This document shows, one piece after another, positions 19,692-31,235 of a DNA stretch of 41,244 bases (position 1 is its first letter; each line of letters starts with the position of its first letter). The DNA is taken from the NCBI GenBank assembly GCA_021298085.1, contig JAJTDE010000023.1, forward strand, positions 1-41,244. Direction: 5' to 3'. Under the pieces are notes generated by a model. That model searched no databases and had not been told where the DNA came from. It saw only the letters and a program-made list of their open reading frames with translations. The stretch is from Rubrivivax sp. (GTDB taxonomy: Bacteria; Pseudomonadota; Gammaproteobacteria; Burkholderiales; Burkholderiaceae_C). The translations under genes were made by a program, and so were the position numbers.

Positions 19692-21851
19692 ATGGCCAGT
19701 GTGACCAACGCGCTGGTCGCGCCGGTGTTGAGTCCGCACTCAGGGCCTGCGCAAGCCGTGGCCGTCGCGGTCGAACTGCCGCAGCATGCCGGGCTGTCCG
19801 ATTGCCTGCTCTACGAAGTCAGCACCTATCCGCTGCCTGAACCCGGGCAGCTGGTCAGGGTGCCCTTGGGCAAGCGCACGGTGGCCGGCGTGGTCTGGAG
19901 CCTTGATCCGCTCCCGCCGCCAGGTCTGCCCATCAAGCCAGTGGCCGACGTGCTGTGGGCCTTGCCCCCACTGAGCGCCGCCTGGCGCCAGCTGACCGCC
20001 TTTGCCGCGGGCTACTACCAGCGTGGCCTGGGTGAACTGGCGCTGCAGGCCCTGCCACCGGAGTTACGCAAGGCCGATGCCAAGCAGCTGGCGCAGCGGG
20101 TGCGTCGGCTCCAGCAGTCCGTGGCCAAGGCGCGTGCGGCGGGCCCAGCACCGGCTGACACGTCGCCGTCGCCACCGGCGCTGCCCCAGGACAGGCCCGT
20201 GCTGTCGGCTGAGCAGCAGGCGGCCGTCGAGCGTGTGCTGCCCGACATCGGCGCGGGCCGAGCGGCCACCCACCTGCTCTTTGGTGCGACGGGCAGTGGC
20301 AAGACCGAGGTCTACCTCCGTCTGGCCGAGGCTGCGCTGGCACAAGGCCGACAGGTGCTGGTGATGGTGCCGGAGATCAACCTCACCCCCCAGCTGGAGC
20401 GGCGCTTTGCCGAGCGTTTCCCCAGCCACCGCCTGGTCTCGCTGCACAGCAGCCTCACGGCCGCGCAGCGCGCCAACCACTGGCTCATGGCGCACCTGGG
20501 ACTGGCCGATCTGGTCCTCGGCACCCGCTTGTCAGTGTTCACGCCGCTGCCGCAGCTGGGCCTGGTCATCGTCGATGAGGAACACGACCCGAGCTACAAG
20601 CAGCAGGACGGCGCGCGCTATTCAGCGCGCGACCTGGCCGTCTACCGCGGCTCGCTCGAAGGCCTGCCTGTGCTGCTGGGGTCGGCCACCCCGTCCCTGG
20701 AGAGCTGGCAGCGGGCGGCCGACGGGCGCTACCGGCGCCTGGACATGCCCCAGCGCATCGGCGCGGGCCGCATGCCAGCGCTGCGCCTGCTGGACATGCG
20801 CAGCGCCGCCGGCAACACCGCCGCGGGCAAGGCCGCACTGGCACCGGCACTGTTGGCGGCGCTGGAAGAGCGCCGCGCCCGCGGCGAACAGAGCCTGCTG
20901 CTGCTGAACCGCCGCGGCTATGCGCCCGTACTGCACTGCAGCGCCTGCGACTGGAAGAGCCAGTGCAGCCATTGCAGTGCCTGGCGGGTGTACCACAAGA
21001 TCGACCGCACCCTGCGCTGCCACCACTGCGGCTGGACAGACCGCGTTCCCAAGGCCTGCCCGAACTGCGGCAACCTGGACATCGCGCCGCTGGGTCGCGG
21101 CACCGAGAAGCTGGCCGAGCAGCTGAGCACCCTCTTGCCGTTGGCCCGCATCGCGCGCATCGATGCCGACTCCACGCGCGGCGTGGGCAGCCTGGAGTCC
21201 CAACTGGCCGCGGTGCATGCCGGAGAGGTGGACGTGCTGGTGGGCACCCAGATGGTCACCAAGGGGCATGACTTCAGACGCATGACCCTGGTGGCCGCGG
21301 TCAACCCCGATGGCGCCCTCTTTGCAAGTGACTTTCGCGCTGCCGAACGCCTGTTTGCGCTGCTGATGCAGGCTGCCGGCCGCGCTGGGCGCGACGCCGA
21401 GCTCGCTGAACGCAGCGAACTGTGGCTGCAGACCTGGCACCCGCAGCACCCGGTCTACGCGGCACTCGCGCGGCACGACTACCCGGCCTTTGCCCAGTCC
21501 CAGCTGCACGAACGCTCGCTGGCGGGTCTGCCCCCGTTCAGTCACCTGGCACTGCTGCGCGCCGATGCCCGCGACGCCCAGGCCGCCACCGACTTCCTCC
21601 TGCAGGCCAGTGAACACCTGCGCGAGCTGACCGCGCAGGAAGGGCTGGACAGCATCCTGCTGTACCCACCCGTGCCCCCACCCCTGGCCCGGCTGGCCGA
21701 CGTCGAGCGTGTCCAGATGCTGCTGGAGTCGCGCTCACGACCCGCGCTGCAGCGCCTGCTGTCGCTGGCGCAGCCGGTGCTGATGGCGCTTCGAACGCAG
21801 CACAAGGGCCTGATCCGCTGGGCTGTCGACGTCGATCCGCTGGCAATCTGA
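19692..21851 (+). CDS. priA: Primosomal protein N' (replication restart helicase PriA)
   Basis: 719 residues. It reloads the replisome at stalled forks. The N-terminal DNA-binding domain is followed by helicase motifs: Walker A GATGSGKT (198-205), Walker B DEEHD (295-299), GSATPSLESW and the GTQMVTKGHDF segment. A cysteine-rich zinc-binding region starts at Cys416 (CSAC, CSHC, CHHC, CPNC). ATG at 19692 is used because it gives a normal N-terminus; an upstream in-frame ATG at 19536 would add 52 unconserved residues across the DnaA-box region. It converges with the AEC permease gene. Confidence 0.95.
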   Translation: MASVTNALVAPVLSPHSGPAQAVAVAVELPQHAGLSDCLLYEVSTYPLPEPGQLVRVPLGKRTVAGVVWSLDPLPPPGLPIKPVADVLWALPPLSAAWRQLTAFAAGYYQRGLGELALQALPPELRKADAKQLAQRVRRLQQSVAKARAAGPAPADTSPSPPALPQDRPVLSAEQQAAVERVLPDIGAGRAATHLLFGATGSGKTEVYLRLAEAALAQGRQVLVMVPEINLTPQLERRFAERFPSHRLVSLHSSLTAAQRANHWLMAHLGLADLVLGTRLSVFTPLPQLGLVIVDEEHDPSYKQQDGARYSARDLAVYRGSLEGLPVLLGSATPSLESWQRAADGRYRRLDMPQRIGAGRMPALRLLDMRSAAGNTAAGKAALAPALLAALEERRARGEQSLLLLNRRGYAPVLHCSACDWKSQCSHCSAWRVYHKIDRTLRCHHCGWTDRVPKACPNCGNLDIAPLGRGTEKLAEQLSTLLPLARIARIDADSTRGVGSLESQLAAVHAGEVDVLVGTQMVTKGHDFRRMTLVAAVNPDGALFASDFRAAERLFALLMQAAGRAGRDAELAERSELWLQTWHPQHPVYAALARHDYPAFAQSQLHERSLAGLPPFSHLALLRADARDAQAATDFLLQASEHLRELTAQEGLDSILLYPPVPPPLARLADVERVQMLLESRSRPALQRLLSLAQPVLMALRTQHKGLIRWAVDVDPLAI

Positions 21852-21875
21852 GCCAGTCGCGCGCCTGCCCCGGCA

Positions 21876-22850
21876 TCAGCCGGTGGGCCGTATGCCGAGG
21901 CTGGCGGCGAGTGCCGTGAACGTGATGAAGGCCACCGCCGTGCTCGACATGATGATGCGGGCGATGCGCCCGGTGTCGGCCTGGTAGCGCTCGGCCAGCA
22001 GCGACACGTTGCTGGCGCTGGGCAGCGCGGCGGCCAGGGTCATCACGGTCACCTGGAAGCCGGTGAGCGGCGCCCCGAGTGACCGCGCCACCCCACTGGC
22101 CAGCAGCACCAGCAGCGGGTGCAGGAACAGCTTGATCAGGGCCACGGGCCACACCAGCCCAGGCGGTGTCCTGGCCGCGGCATGCTGGCCCGCGCGCCAC
22201 AGCACCGCCCCGATGGTGAACAGCGCCACCGGGCTGGCCGCCTCACCCAGCATGCGCACCACCACCTCGGGCGGTCCCTGCAGCCGAATGCCGGCCAGCG
22301 AGAGACCGGCCCCCGCCGCAATGGCCCAGGGCAAGGGGTTGCTCAGCGCCCCCCTGGCGGCCTTCCAGGCCAGTGCCCGCCGCCCCGACGCGGTGTTGCC
22401 GGCGTCGTGCAACTGGGCCAGCGCGATGCACAGGCTGCTGGTGACAAACAGGTCGGCCAGCAGGACGCAAATCAAGGGCCCTGCTGCGGCCGGGCCCAGC
22501 AGCGAAATGAGCAGTGGCACACCCATGAAGCCGGTGTTGGGGAAGGCCGCCACCAGCGCCCCGAAGGCGCCGTCCTTCAGGTGGATGCGCCGCGACAAGG
22601 TGACGGCCAGCGTGAACGCCACCACCGCCAGCGCCACCAGCACGTATACCGTCAGCACATAGGGGTTGAGCAGCTCGAGCACGGGGGTGCTCTGCCCGAA
22701 GCGGAACAGCATGCAGGGCAGCGCAAAGAACAGCACAAAGGCGTTCAGCCCCGGAATCGCCGATTCGGGCAGCACCCGGAAGCGGGCGGCGGCATAGCCG
22801 CACAGCACCAGCGCAAAGAACGGGAGGGTGACGTTGAGGATCGCCTGCAT
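21876..22850 (-). CDS. AEC-family (auxin efflux carrier-like) permease
   Basis: 324 residues with about ten hydrophobic segments. It begins MQAILNVTLPFFALVLCGYAAARF and contains AFPNTGFMGVPLL, which matches the conserved mid-protein motif of AEC permeases; the C-terminal ALPSASNVSLLAERY is also typical. Bacterial members include putative malonate or other organic-acid transporters, and the substrate cannot be told here. The start at 22850 is the first Met before the first helix. It converges with priA, and its upstream region runs into the sppA remnant. Confidence 0.85.
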   Translation of the reverse strand: MQAILNVTLPFFALVLCGYAAARFRVLPESAIPGLNAFVLFFALPCMLFRFGQSTPVLELLNPYVLTVYVLVALAVVAFTLAVTLSRRIHLKDGAFGALVAAFPNTGFMGVPLLISLLGPAAAGPLICVLLADLFVTSSLCIALAQLHDAGNTASGRRALAWKAARGALSNPLPWAIAAGAGLSLAGIRLQGPPEVVVRMLGEAASPVALFTIGAVLWRAGQHAAARTPPGLVWPVALIKLFLHPLLVLLASGVARSLGAPLTGFQVTVMTLAAALPSASNVSLLAERYQADTGRIARIIMSSTAVAFITFTALAASLGIRPTG

Positions 22851-22913
22851 GCGCTGTCCAGTATCGCCGCGCCATGGCCGCACCAGCGGCCCCTGCGGCG
22901 CGTGTGCACCACA

Positions 22914-23778
22914 CTGACTGTTGACGCCACCCCCTCCACCCCCTCCACCCGCGAGGCCCTGCAGGCGTGGGTGCAGGGCGCACGCTCGTCCGCGGCACTG
23001 CCGCTGCAGGATTTGCTGCGGGCGCTGGAACACGCCGCCCAGGATCCCGACATCAGCAGCGTGCTGCTGCGCCTGGATGGGCTCGGTGGCGGCGGCATGG
23101 CTGCGCTTGCGCGCCAGTGGCAAGAAGGTGCTGGCCTGGGCGCAGGACTACGACCAGCGGGCCTGGTACATCGCTGCGCACGCCGGCGAGGTCTACCTCA
23201 GCCCGATGGGCTCGGTGCAGATCCGCGGTTACGGCCGCTGGCGCAACTACTACCGCGACGCGCTGGACCGCCTGGGGGTTCAGGTGCAGTTGGTGCGGGC
23301 CGGCGACGACAAGAACGCCGCCGAGCCCTGGGTGGCTAACGTCCTATCGCCGCAGACCCAGGCCGGCGATGCGGCCCTTCAACAGGCCCTGTGGCGACAG
23401 TACCAGGCCGGTGTCGAGAAGGCCCGCCGCTGGCCCATCGGCCACCTCGACCGCCTGATCGACAGCCTCCTGACAGGCTGGCCGCCCTGGACGGCGACCC
23501 CGCCCGCGGGGCTCGACCACAAGCTGGTGGATGGCCTGATGACGCCTGACGCGTTGCGCAAGCTGCTGGTGGACCGTGGCGTGCAGGACGAGGCCCTGAA
23601 GAGCTTCCGGCAGATCGACCTCGACGCCTACCTGCAGCGGCTGCCCGAGCAGCTGCGCCGTGCGCGCGACGATGAACGGGTAAAGGCTGTGTTGCTGCGG
23701 GTCAACTCACCCGGTGGCAGCGCCCAGCTCAGCGAGTTGATCCGCCGCGAACTGCAGTTCACCCGCGCCGCCGGCAAG
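22914..23778 (+). pseudogene. sppA: sppA-like signal peptide peptidase remnant (5'-truncated, internal deletion, 3'-truncated)
   Basis: Recognisable SppA sequence in two frames. Frame one (22914 to about 23105) reads REALQAWVQGARSSAALPLQ then DLLRALEHAAQDPDISSVLL. Frame two (from 23110) reads RASGKKVLAWAQDYDQRAWY, YLSPMGSVQIRGYGRWRNYY and VKAVLLRVNSPGGSAQLSEL. Between them the stretch that normally joins GMAAL to RASGKK is missing and the frame changes. There is no start codon or membrane anchor upstream, and homology stops after FTRAAGK, just before the segment with the catalytic serine (normally SMGDVAASGGY). It cannot make an active peptidase as written. CCACCCCCT repeats lie near its left end. 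Confidence 0.8.
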
Positions 23779-23904
23779 CTGGGAGCGGCTGCTGCGCGGG
23801 TGGGCGGTGGACGGCGGTGCCCTGACGGAGGGTCTGCCCGACGGCACATCGGTGCGGGCAGGCACGGCTGCGGGCGGCGCACCCGCGGCCGCCCTCACCG
23901 CCCT
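23779..23904 (+). other. Unassigned stretch between sppA remnant and desaturase gene
   Basis: About 125 nt after SppA similarity ends. One frame reads LLRGWAVDGGALTEGLPDGT without a stop and could be the tail of a lost gene, but I cannot match it to a family. No hairpin or promoter is evident. Confidence 0.3.
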
Positions 23905-24999
23905 TCAGGCGTGTTCCGCGCCCGTCGATCTGCCCGCTGGACGGCGTTCACACAGCCAGCCCACGGCCATCAGCCCGACCACCAGCAGCGCCGCGGCCAG
24001 CGCCTGCTCGGCCCACGCCAGCCGGTGGGCGTTCCACAGGAAGGCTGCGGTGGCGGCCAGCAGCAACGCAAACAGCGAGGCGGCCAGGCGGCGCCGACCC
24101 GGGCTCAGCGGGGGGTCATAGGCCTGCCGCTGCAGGCTGAAGGCGGGTCGCGGGTGCGCCTGGGCCACATCGGCCGGCCGCCAGCCGGGCGGCTTGAACC
24201 ACACCCGCAGCTTGTCGGACCAGCGCCGGGTGCGCAGGCTGTCCTGCAGCAGCGCCCAGTAGACCTCGGCATTGGCCCACAGCGGGTTCCAGCTGCGCAA
24301 GGGTGCCCGGGTGCCGTACACCAGCGTCTCGCGGGGGTCTTCCTCGACAAAGCTGCCGAAGAGCCGGTCCCAGACCACCCAGATGCCACCGAAGTTCTTG
24401 TCCAGGCAGCGCTCATTCACGGCGTGGTGCACACGGTGGTTGCTGGGGCTGCAGAACCAGCGGTCGAACAAGCCCAGCTTTCCGATGTGCTGGGTGTGCA
24501 CCCAGTACTGGTAGAGCAGGTCGATGAGCGCCACCACCCCGAAGACCAGCGGCGGAAAACCGAGCACGGCCATCGGCAGGTAGAACATCCAGCCCAGCAG
24601 GAAGCCAGAAGACGTCTGCCGCAACGCGGTGGACAGGTTGTAGTCCTCGCTCTGGTGGTGCACGGCGTGGGCGGCCCAGAAGATGGCGCAGGTGTGCCCC
24701 AGCCGGTGTTGCCAGTAGTAACAGAAGTCGTAGGCCACCAGGCCCAGCACCCAGACCCACCACTGCGACGCGTCCAGCTGCCACAGCGCCACATGCTGTG
24801 CCACGGCCGCATAGAGGCCGATGCGCAGCACGCGCCCGAACACCCCTGTGACCTGGCTCATCACGCCCAGGCCGATGGAATTGAGCGCATCGTTCCAGCG
24901 GTAGGTGTTGCGGCCGCGACGCAGGCCCACCACCAGTTCCACGGCGATGAGCAGCAAGAAGACCGGGGTGGCCAGGACGATGATCTGCGCCGAAGTCAT
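23905..24999 (-). CDS. Sterol desaturase/fatty acid hydroxylase-family membrane protein
   Basis: 364 residues. The family's di-iron histidine clusters are clear: HRLGH, HAVHH and HRVHH, with further single histidines (VHTQH). Several hydrophobic helices flank them. After about residue 250 there is a second part with hydrophobic segments (LAASLFALLLAATAAFLW, AALLVVGLMAVGWLC) that extends beyond the core domain. Family members oxidise lipids, sterols or alkylglycerols; the substrate is unknown. The start ATG at 24999 is divergent from the helicase gene with a 97-nt gap. The stop lies just past the sppA remnant. Confidence 0.85.
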   Translation of the reverse strand: MTSAQIIVLATPVFLLLIAVELVVGLRRGRNTYRWNDALNSIGLGVMSQVTGVFGRVLRIGLYAAVAQHVALWQLDASQWWVWVLGLVAYDFCYYWQHRLGHTCAIFWAAHAVHHQSEDYNLSTALRQTSSGFLLGWMFYLPMAVLGFPPLVFGVVALIDLLYQYWVHTQHIGKLGLFDRWFCSPSNHRVHHAVNERCLDKNFGGIWVVWDRLFGSFVEEDPRETLVYGTRAPLRSWNPLWANAEVYWALLQDSLRTRRWSDKLRVWFKPPGWRPADVAQAHPRPAFSLQRQAYDPPLSPGRRRLAASLFALLLAATAAFLWNAHRLAWAEQALAAALLVVGLMAVGWLCERRPAGRSTGAEHA

Positions 25000-25096
25000 G
25001 GGTGAATCTCGTTACGTGCGGGAACGCCTGACCGTGCACCGAGGGGTGGGCCGGCTCACAGGCTCCGTATGATCGCCCGCTTTTGCCGAATGCCCC

Positions 25097-27166
<2,070 letters not shown>

Positions 27167-27209
27167 AACCCGCTGACGCCAACCGCTGACCCACCCCGTG
27201 ACGCCTCTG

Positions 27210-27884
27210 ATGCCTGCCCGCCTGTCCGCCGCCCAGGGCCAGCGCGCCTTGTGGGTGGCTGCGCTGAGCGGGGCGCTGGCCATCGCTGCGGCGCCCTGGG
27301 CCCTGGGCCAACCCGTGCTGGCCTTTGTCTTCAAGCCCTTGGCCACGCTGGCGCTGATCGCCTACGCATGGCCACGCGGTCGATCAACACCCCAGGTGCG
27401 ACGGTGGGTGCTGGCGGGTCTGTGCCTGTCCTGGGTGGGTGATGTGGCCCTGCTGTGGCCTCAGCAAGGGTTCTTGCCAGGGCTGGTGAGCTTTCTGCTG
27501 GCCCATCTGTGTTACCTGGTGGGCTTCACCCGCGGCCACCCGCTGGCCCGGCCATGGTGGCCCTTTGGTGCCTACGCGCTGGTGGCGGGTGCGGTGCTGT
27601 GGGGCCTCTGGCCAGGTGTGCCTGCTGGCTTGCGTGCGCCGGTGGCGGGCTACGTGGTCTGCCTGGCGGCCATGGCGGCACAGGCGGCGGTGGTGTGGCA
27701 GCGTGGTGCTGCGCGAGGTGCTGGGCTGGCGCTGGGTGGCGCGTTGTTCGTTTGCTCCGACGCGCTGCTGGCCACCAACAAGTTTGCAGCGCCGCTGCCC
27801 ATGGCGTCGTTGTGGATCTTGAGCACCTACTGGGTGGCCCAGGCCCTGATTGCCAGGGGGCTTGAGCCCCCGCCCAGCCGCTGA
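27210..27884 (+). CDS. YhhN/TMEM86-family membrane protein (putative lysoplasmalogenase)
   Basis: 224 residues, nearly all hydrophobic, with about eight helices. Family features are KPLATLALIAYAW near the N-terminus, LCLSWVGDVALLWP with the conserved Asp, the SFLLAHLCYLVGF helix, and GALFVCSDALLATNKF with a second conserved Asp. Animal TMEM86B hydrolyses the vinyl-ether bond of lysoplasmalogens; the role in bacteria is unclear. ATG at 27210 is chosen; a GTG 12 nt upstream is in frame. It follows the helicase closely and may share its transcript. Confidence 0.8.
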   Translation: MPARLSAAQGQRALWVAALSGALAIAAAPWALGQPVLAFVFKPLATLALIAYAWPRGRSTPQVRRWVLAGLCLSWVGDVALLWPQQGFLPGLVSFLLAHLCYLVGFTRGHPLARPWWPFGAYALVAGAVLWGLWPGVPAGLRAPVAGYVVCLAAMAAQAAVVWQRGAARGAGLALGGALFVCSDALLATNKFAAPLPMASLWILSTYWVAQALIARGLEPPPSR

Positions 27885-28069
27885 CGGTCGCGGCCGTGTC
27901 ACAGTGCACGAAGACATCGTTGGGCGTCGGCGGCTACCCTCAATGCGGTCCGGCCGCTGCCGATGGCGCTTGGGCGTGCGTGCGCTTGAGCGATGCCGCC
28001 AGAAACACCTGAAGCCCCCTGGGCCGCCCGTGCGGGCGGATGTCGGGTGGTGCCGCTGGAAGGGACACC

Positions 28070-29755
28070 ATGAGCACCGTTGCCACCCCCCGCGCCAGCC
28101 AGGCGCAGACCGAGTCACTGGCGCCCATCGGCTTGGCGGTGCTGTCGGCACTGCCCCTGGCCGCCTGTGGCGGTGGCGGTGACGCGGCCGCACCGGCACC
28201 TGCGCCGCCACCGGTCAGCCCCGACCCCAACCCCACCGACGCCCAGGCCTCGCGCTTCCTCGGCCAGGCATCGATGGGGGCCAGCAAGGCCCTGATCGCC
28301 GACGTCAAGCGCCTGGGCTACGACGCCTGGTTGAGCCAGCAGATGGCCCTGCCCCGTGAACAGAGCCGCTGGGACTGGCTCATCGCCAAGGGTTATGACG
28401 TCATCGACAACCGCACCAACCAGACGGGCTTCGACCCGGTGGCCTGGCGCAAGCTCGGGGGTGGTTCAGACACCCTGCGCCAGCGTGTCACGCTCGCGCT
28501 GTCCGAGATCATCGTCGTGGGCATCGATGGGGTGAACGGCGCCTGGCGCCAGTTTGCGGCCGCACAGTGGCTGGACACGCTGGAGGAGCACGCCTTCGGC
28601 AACCTGCGCACGCTGCTGGCTGCCGTCAGCCGCAACCTGACGATGGGCTACTACCTGACCTTCCGCGGCAATGCCAAGGCCAATGCGACCAACGGTTCAT
28701 CGCCCGACGAGAACTACGCCCGCGAGTTGATGCAGCTGTTCATGATCGGCCTGCAGGAGCTCAACGAGGACGGCACGCTGAAGCTCACCAACGGTCAACC
28801 GCAGGAGACCTACACGCAAGCTGACATCAGTGGCCTGGCGCGTGTGTTCACCGGATGGGACATGGATTTGGCCGGCGGCGACACACAGACACCGCAGTAC
28901 TACCGGCGGCCGATGCGGCAGGTGGATTCGCGGTACGAGACCGGTGCCAAGACCTTCATGGGCCTGACCATCCCGGCCGGCACCGACGCCGTGACCGGGC
29001 TCAATCAGGCCCTGGACCACCTCTATGCGCACCCCAACGTGGCGCCTTTCTGGAGCCGACAGCTGATCCAGCGGCTGGTCACCAGCAATCCCAGCCCGGC
29101 CTATGTGCGCCGCGTGGCCCGGGTCTTTGCCAACGACGGCAGCGGCCAGCGCGGCAACCTTGCTGCGGTGCTGCGCGCCATCCTGCTGGATGCCGAAGCG
29201 CGCGACGCAGCCGGCCTCACGCAGCCCGGGTTTGGCAAGCTGCGCGAACCCTTGCTGCGATTCACCGGCTGGGCCCGCGCCTGTGGCGCGCAGTCCCCCA
29301 GCGACGCCTGGGCCATTGGCAATACCAGCGACGCCGCCACCCGCCTCGGGCAGAGCCCGCTGCGCAGCCCTTCGGTCTTCAACTTCTTCAGGCCGGGTTA
29401 TGTGCCGCCCAACAGCGCCATCGGCAGCGCCGGGCTGGTGGCACCCGAGTTTCAGATCACCCACGAAAGCTCGGTGGTGGGCTACCTGAACTTCATGCAG
29501 AGCGTCATCACCAATGGCCGAGGCGATGTGCGGGCGGACTACGCGCCACTTCTGCCCCTGGCCGATGACCCGGTGGCCCTGGTCGCCGAACTGGACCTGC
29601 TGCTGGCCGCCGGCCAACTCAGTACGGCCACCCGCAAGACCATCAGCGACGCGGTGGCGACACTGCCCACAGGCACCGACAGCCAGCGCACCAGCCGCGT
29701 TCAGGCGGCCCTGCTGATGGTCATGGCCTGCCCTGAATACCTGGTGCAGAAGTGA
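28070..29755 (+). CDS. DUF1800-family exported lipoprotein
   Basis: 561 residues. The signal ends in lipobox LAAC (Cys33), followed by a Pro/Ala linker. DUF1800 signatures are RFLGQASMGASKALIADVKR, SPDENYARELMQLFMIGLQE, YTQADISGLARVFTGW, and the C-terminal PSVFNFFRPGYVPP. GGAAGG precedes the ATG at 28070. DUF1800 proteins are nearly always encoded beside a DUF1501 protein, as here (64-nt gap). No biochemical role is established. The 185-nt gap upstream holds nothing recognisable. Confidence 0.88.
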   Translation: MSTVATPRASQAQTESLAPIGLAVLSALPLAACGGGGDAAAPAPAPPPVSPDPNPTDAQASRFLGQASMGASKALIADVKRLGYDAWLSQQMALPREQSRWDWLIAKGYDVIDNRTNQTGFDPVAWRKLGGGSDTLRQRVTLALSEIIVVGIDGVNGAWRQFAAAQWLDTLEEHAFGNLRTLLAAVSRNLTMGYYLTFRGNAKANATNGSSPDENYARELMQLFMIGLQELNEDGTLKLTNGQPQETYTQADISGLARVFTGWDMDLAGGDTQTPQYYRRPMRQVDSRYETGAKTFMGLTIPAGTDAVTGLNQALDHLYAHPNVAPFWSRQLIQRLVTSNPSPAYVRRVARVFANDGSGQRGNLAAVLRAILLDAEARDAAGLTQPGFGKLREPLLRFTGWARACGAQSPSDAWAIGNTSDAATRLGQSPLRSPSVFNFFRPGYVPPNSAIGSAGLVAPEFQITHESSVVGYLNFMQSVITNGRGDVRADYAPLLPLADDPVALVAELDLLLAAGQLSTATRKTISDAVATLPTGTDSQRTSRVQAALLMVMACPEYLVQK

Positions 29756-29819
29756 TGGGCGGCCTGACCGCACCGATGGGAGCTGTCCCGATGTTCACCC
29801 TCGACCCTGGAGTTCGGTC

Positions 29820-31220
29820 ATGACCCGCAGACCTGTCCATGGCGCCTCACGTCGCGCGTTCCTGCAGCGGGCCTCGGCCCTCGGCGTGGCTGGCAGTGCC
29901 GCACCTTGGGCGCTCAACCTGGCGATGCTGGGTGAGGCTGCGGCAGCCACGGCGGCCGACTACAAGGCCATCGTCTGTGTCTTCCTCTACGGCGGCAACG
30001 ACAACGGCAACACCCTGGTGCCCTACAGCCCGGCGGCCCATGCCCAGTACCAGGCCCTGCGGCCTGCGCTGGCCTACAGCCGGGCGTCGCTGGCGGCCAC
30101 GGCACTGACCGCCAGCACCCCCGTGCTCGACCGCAACAGCACGCCGGTGGACTTTGCGTTGGCGCCCGAACTGGCACCGCTGTTGCCCCTGTGGCAAGCC
30201 GGCCGCCTGGCCAGTGTGCTCAACATCGGCCCGCTGATGCAGCCCACCACCAAGGCGCAGTACAGCGCGCGTTCGGTGCCCTTGCCGCCCAAGCTGTTTT
30301 CCCACAATGACCAGCAGTCCATCTGGCAGGCCTCGCTGCCGGAAGGGGCCACCTCGGGCTGGGGCGGCCGCATGGGCGACCTGTTCGAAGGGGGCAACGG
30401 CCAGAGCACCTTCACCTGTGTGAACGTGTCGGGCAACGCCGTGTTCATGTCGGGCCGCTCGGCGGTGCAGTACCAGGTCTTCAGCAGTGGTTCGGTGGCG
30501 CTGAATGCCTTGCGCACGCCGCTGTTTGGCTCGGCGGCTGCGTCCGATGCGCTGCGCAGCCTGATCACGGCCCCGCGCACGCACCTGATGGAAAGTGAGT
30601 ACACCCGCGTGACGGCGCGCTCCATCAGCGCCAACACCGTGCTGAGCACGGCACTGGCCGGCGAGGCGCCCCTGAACACGCCCTTTCCCAGCGGCAACGG
30701 TCTGGCTGCGCAGCTGGCGATGGTCGCGCGCATGATCAAGTCCGCCGATGCGCTGCAGGCCAAGCGGCAGGTCTTCTTTGTCTCACTCGGTGGCTTCGAC
30801 ACCCACGACACACTCACCACCACGCACCCGGCGCTGCTGTCCAGCGTGGGCGCCGCGATGGCGGCCTTCCAGGCGGCGCTGGACGAGATGCGGGTGTCGA
30901 CGCAGGTCACCACCTTCACCGCGTCGGACTTTGGCCGCACCTTGTCGGCCAATACCGATGGTTCCGACCACGGTTGGGGCAGTACCCACTTCGTGATGGG
31001 CGGCGCGGTGCGCGGTGGTCGCCACCACGGCACGGCACCCATCATCGCCAGCGACGGGCTGGACGATGTCGGCCAGGGCCGCTGGCTGCCGACCACGTCG
31101 GTGGACCATCTCGCGGCGAGCCTGGGCCGCTGGATGGGCCTGTCGGACAGCCAGCTGCTGGACGTGCTGCCCAACCTGTCGAACTGGAACGCCGGCCAGC
31201 GTGTGCTGGGTGTGCTCTGA
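29820..31220 (+). CDS. DUF1501-family Tat-exported protein
   Basis: 466 residues. The N-terminus has a twin-arginine signal (SRRAFLQRA, then a hydrophobic stretch ending near AAAATAAD), implying folded export, possibly with a bound metal. The DUF1501 core shows VFLYGGNDNGNTLVPY, VSLGGFDTHDTL and a metal-site-like DHGWGSTHFVMGG, consistent with the alkaline-phosphatase/sulfatase-like fold assigned to this family. It is in an operon with the DUF1800 gene and converges with the LytTR regulator 15 nt away. The substrate is unknown. Confidence 0.88.
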   Translation: MTRRPVHGASRRAFLQRASALGVAGSAAPWALNLAMLGEAAAATAADYKAIVCVFLYGGNDNGNTLVPYSPAAHAQYQALRPALAYSRASLAATALTASTPVLDRNSTPVDFALAPELAPLLPLWQAGRLASVLNIGPLMQPTTKAQYSARSVPLPPKLFSHNDQQSIWQASLPEGATSGWGGRMGDLFEGGNGQSTFTCVNVSGNAVFMSGRSAVQYQVFSSGSVALNALRTPLFGSAAASDALRSLITAPRTHLMESEYTRVTARSISANTVLSTALAGEAPLNTPFPSGNGLAAQLAMVARMIKSADALQAKRQVFFVSLGGFDTHDTLTTTHPALLSSVGAAMAAFQAALDEMRVSTQVTTFTASDFGRTLSANTDGSDHGWGSTHFVMGGAVRGGRHHGTAPIIASDGLDDVGQGRWLPTTSVDHLAASLGRWMGLSDSQLLDVLPNLSNWNAGQRVLGVL

Positions 31221-31235
31221 GCCCGGCCGGCGGCC

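Noticed and set aside
22119..22900. Plus-strand open frame opposite the AEC permease
   Set aside because: The permease on the minus strand has clear family motifs; the plus-strand product is Arg/Gln-rich noise. Only its last part, from 22914, is the sppA remnant.
22926..22951. G-rich strand of the CCACCCCCT repeats as a G-quadruplex
   Set aside because: Only three runs of three or more G are present, the other runs being GG, so a stable three-layer quadruplex is not supported.
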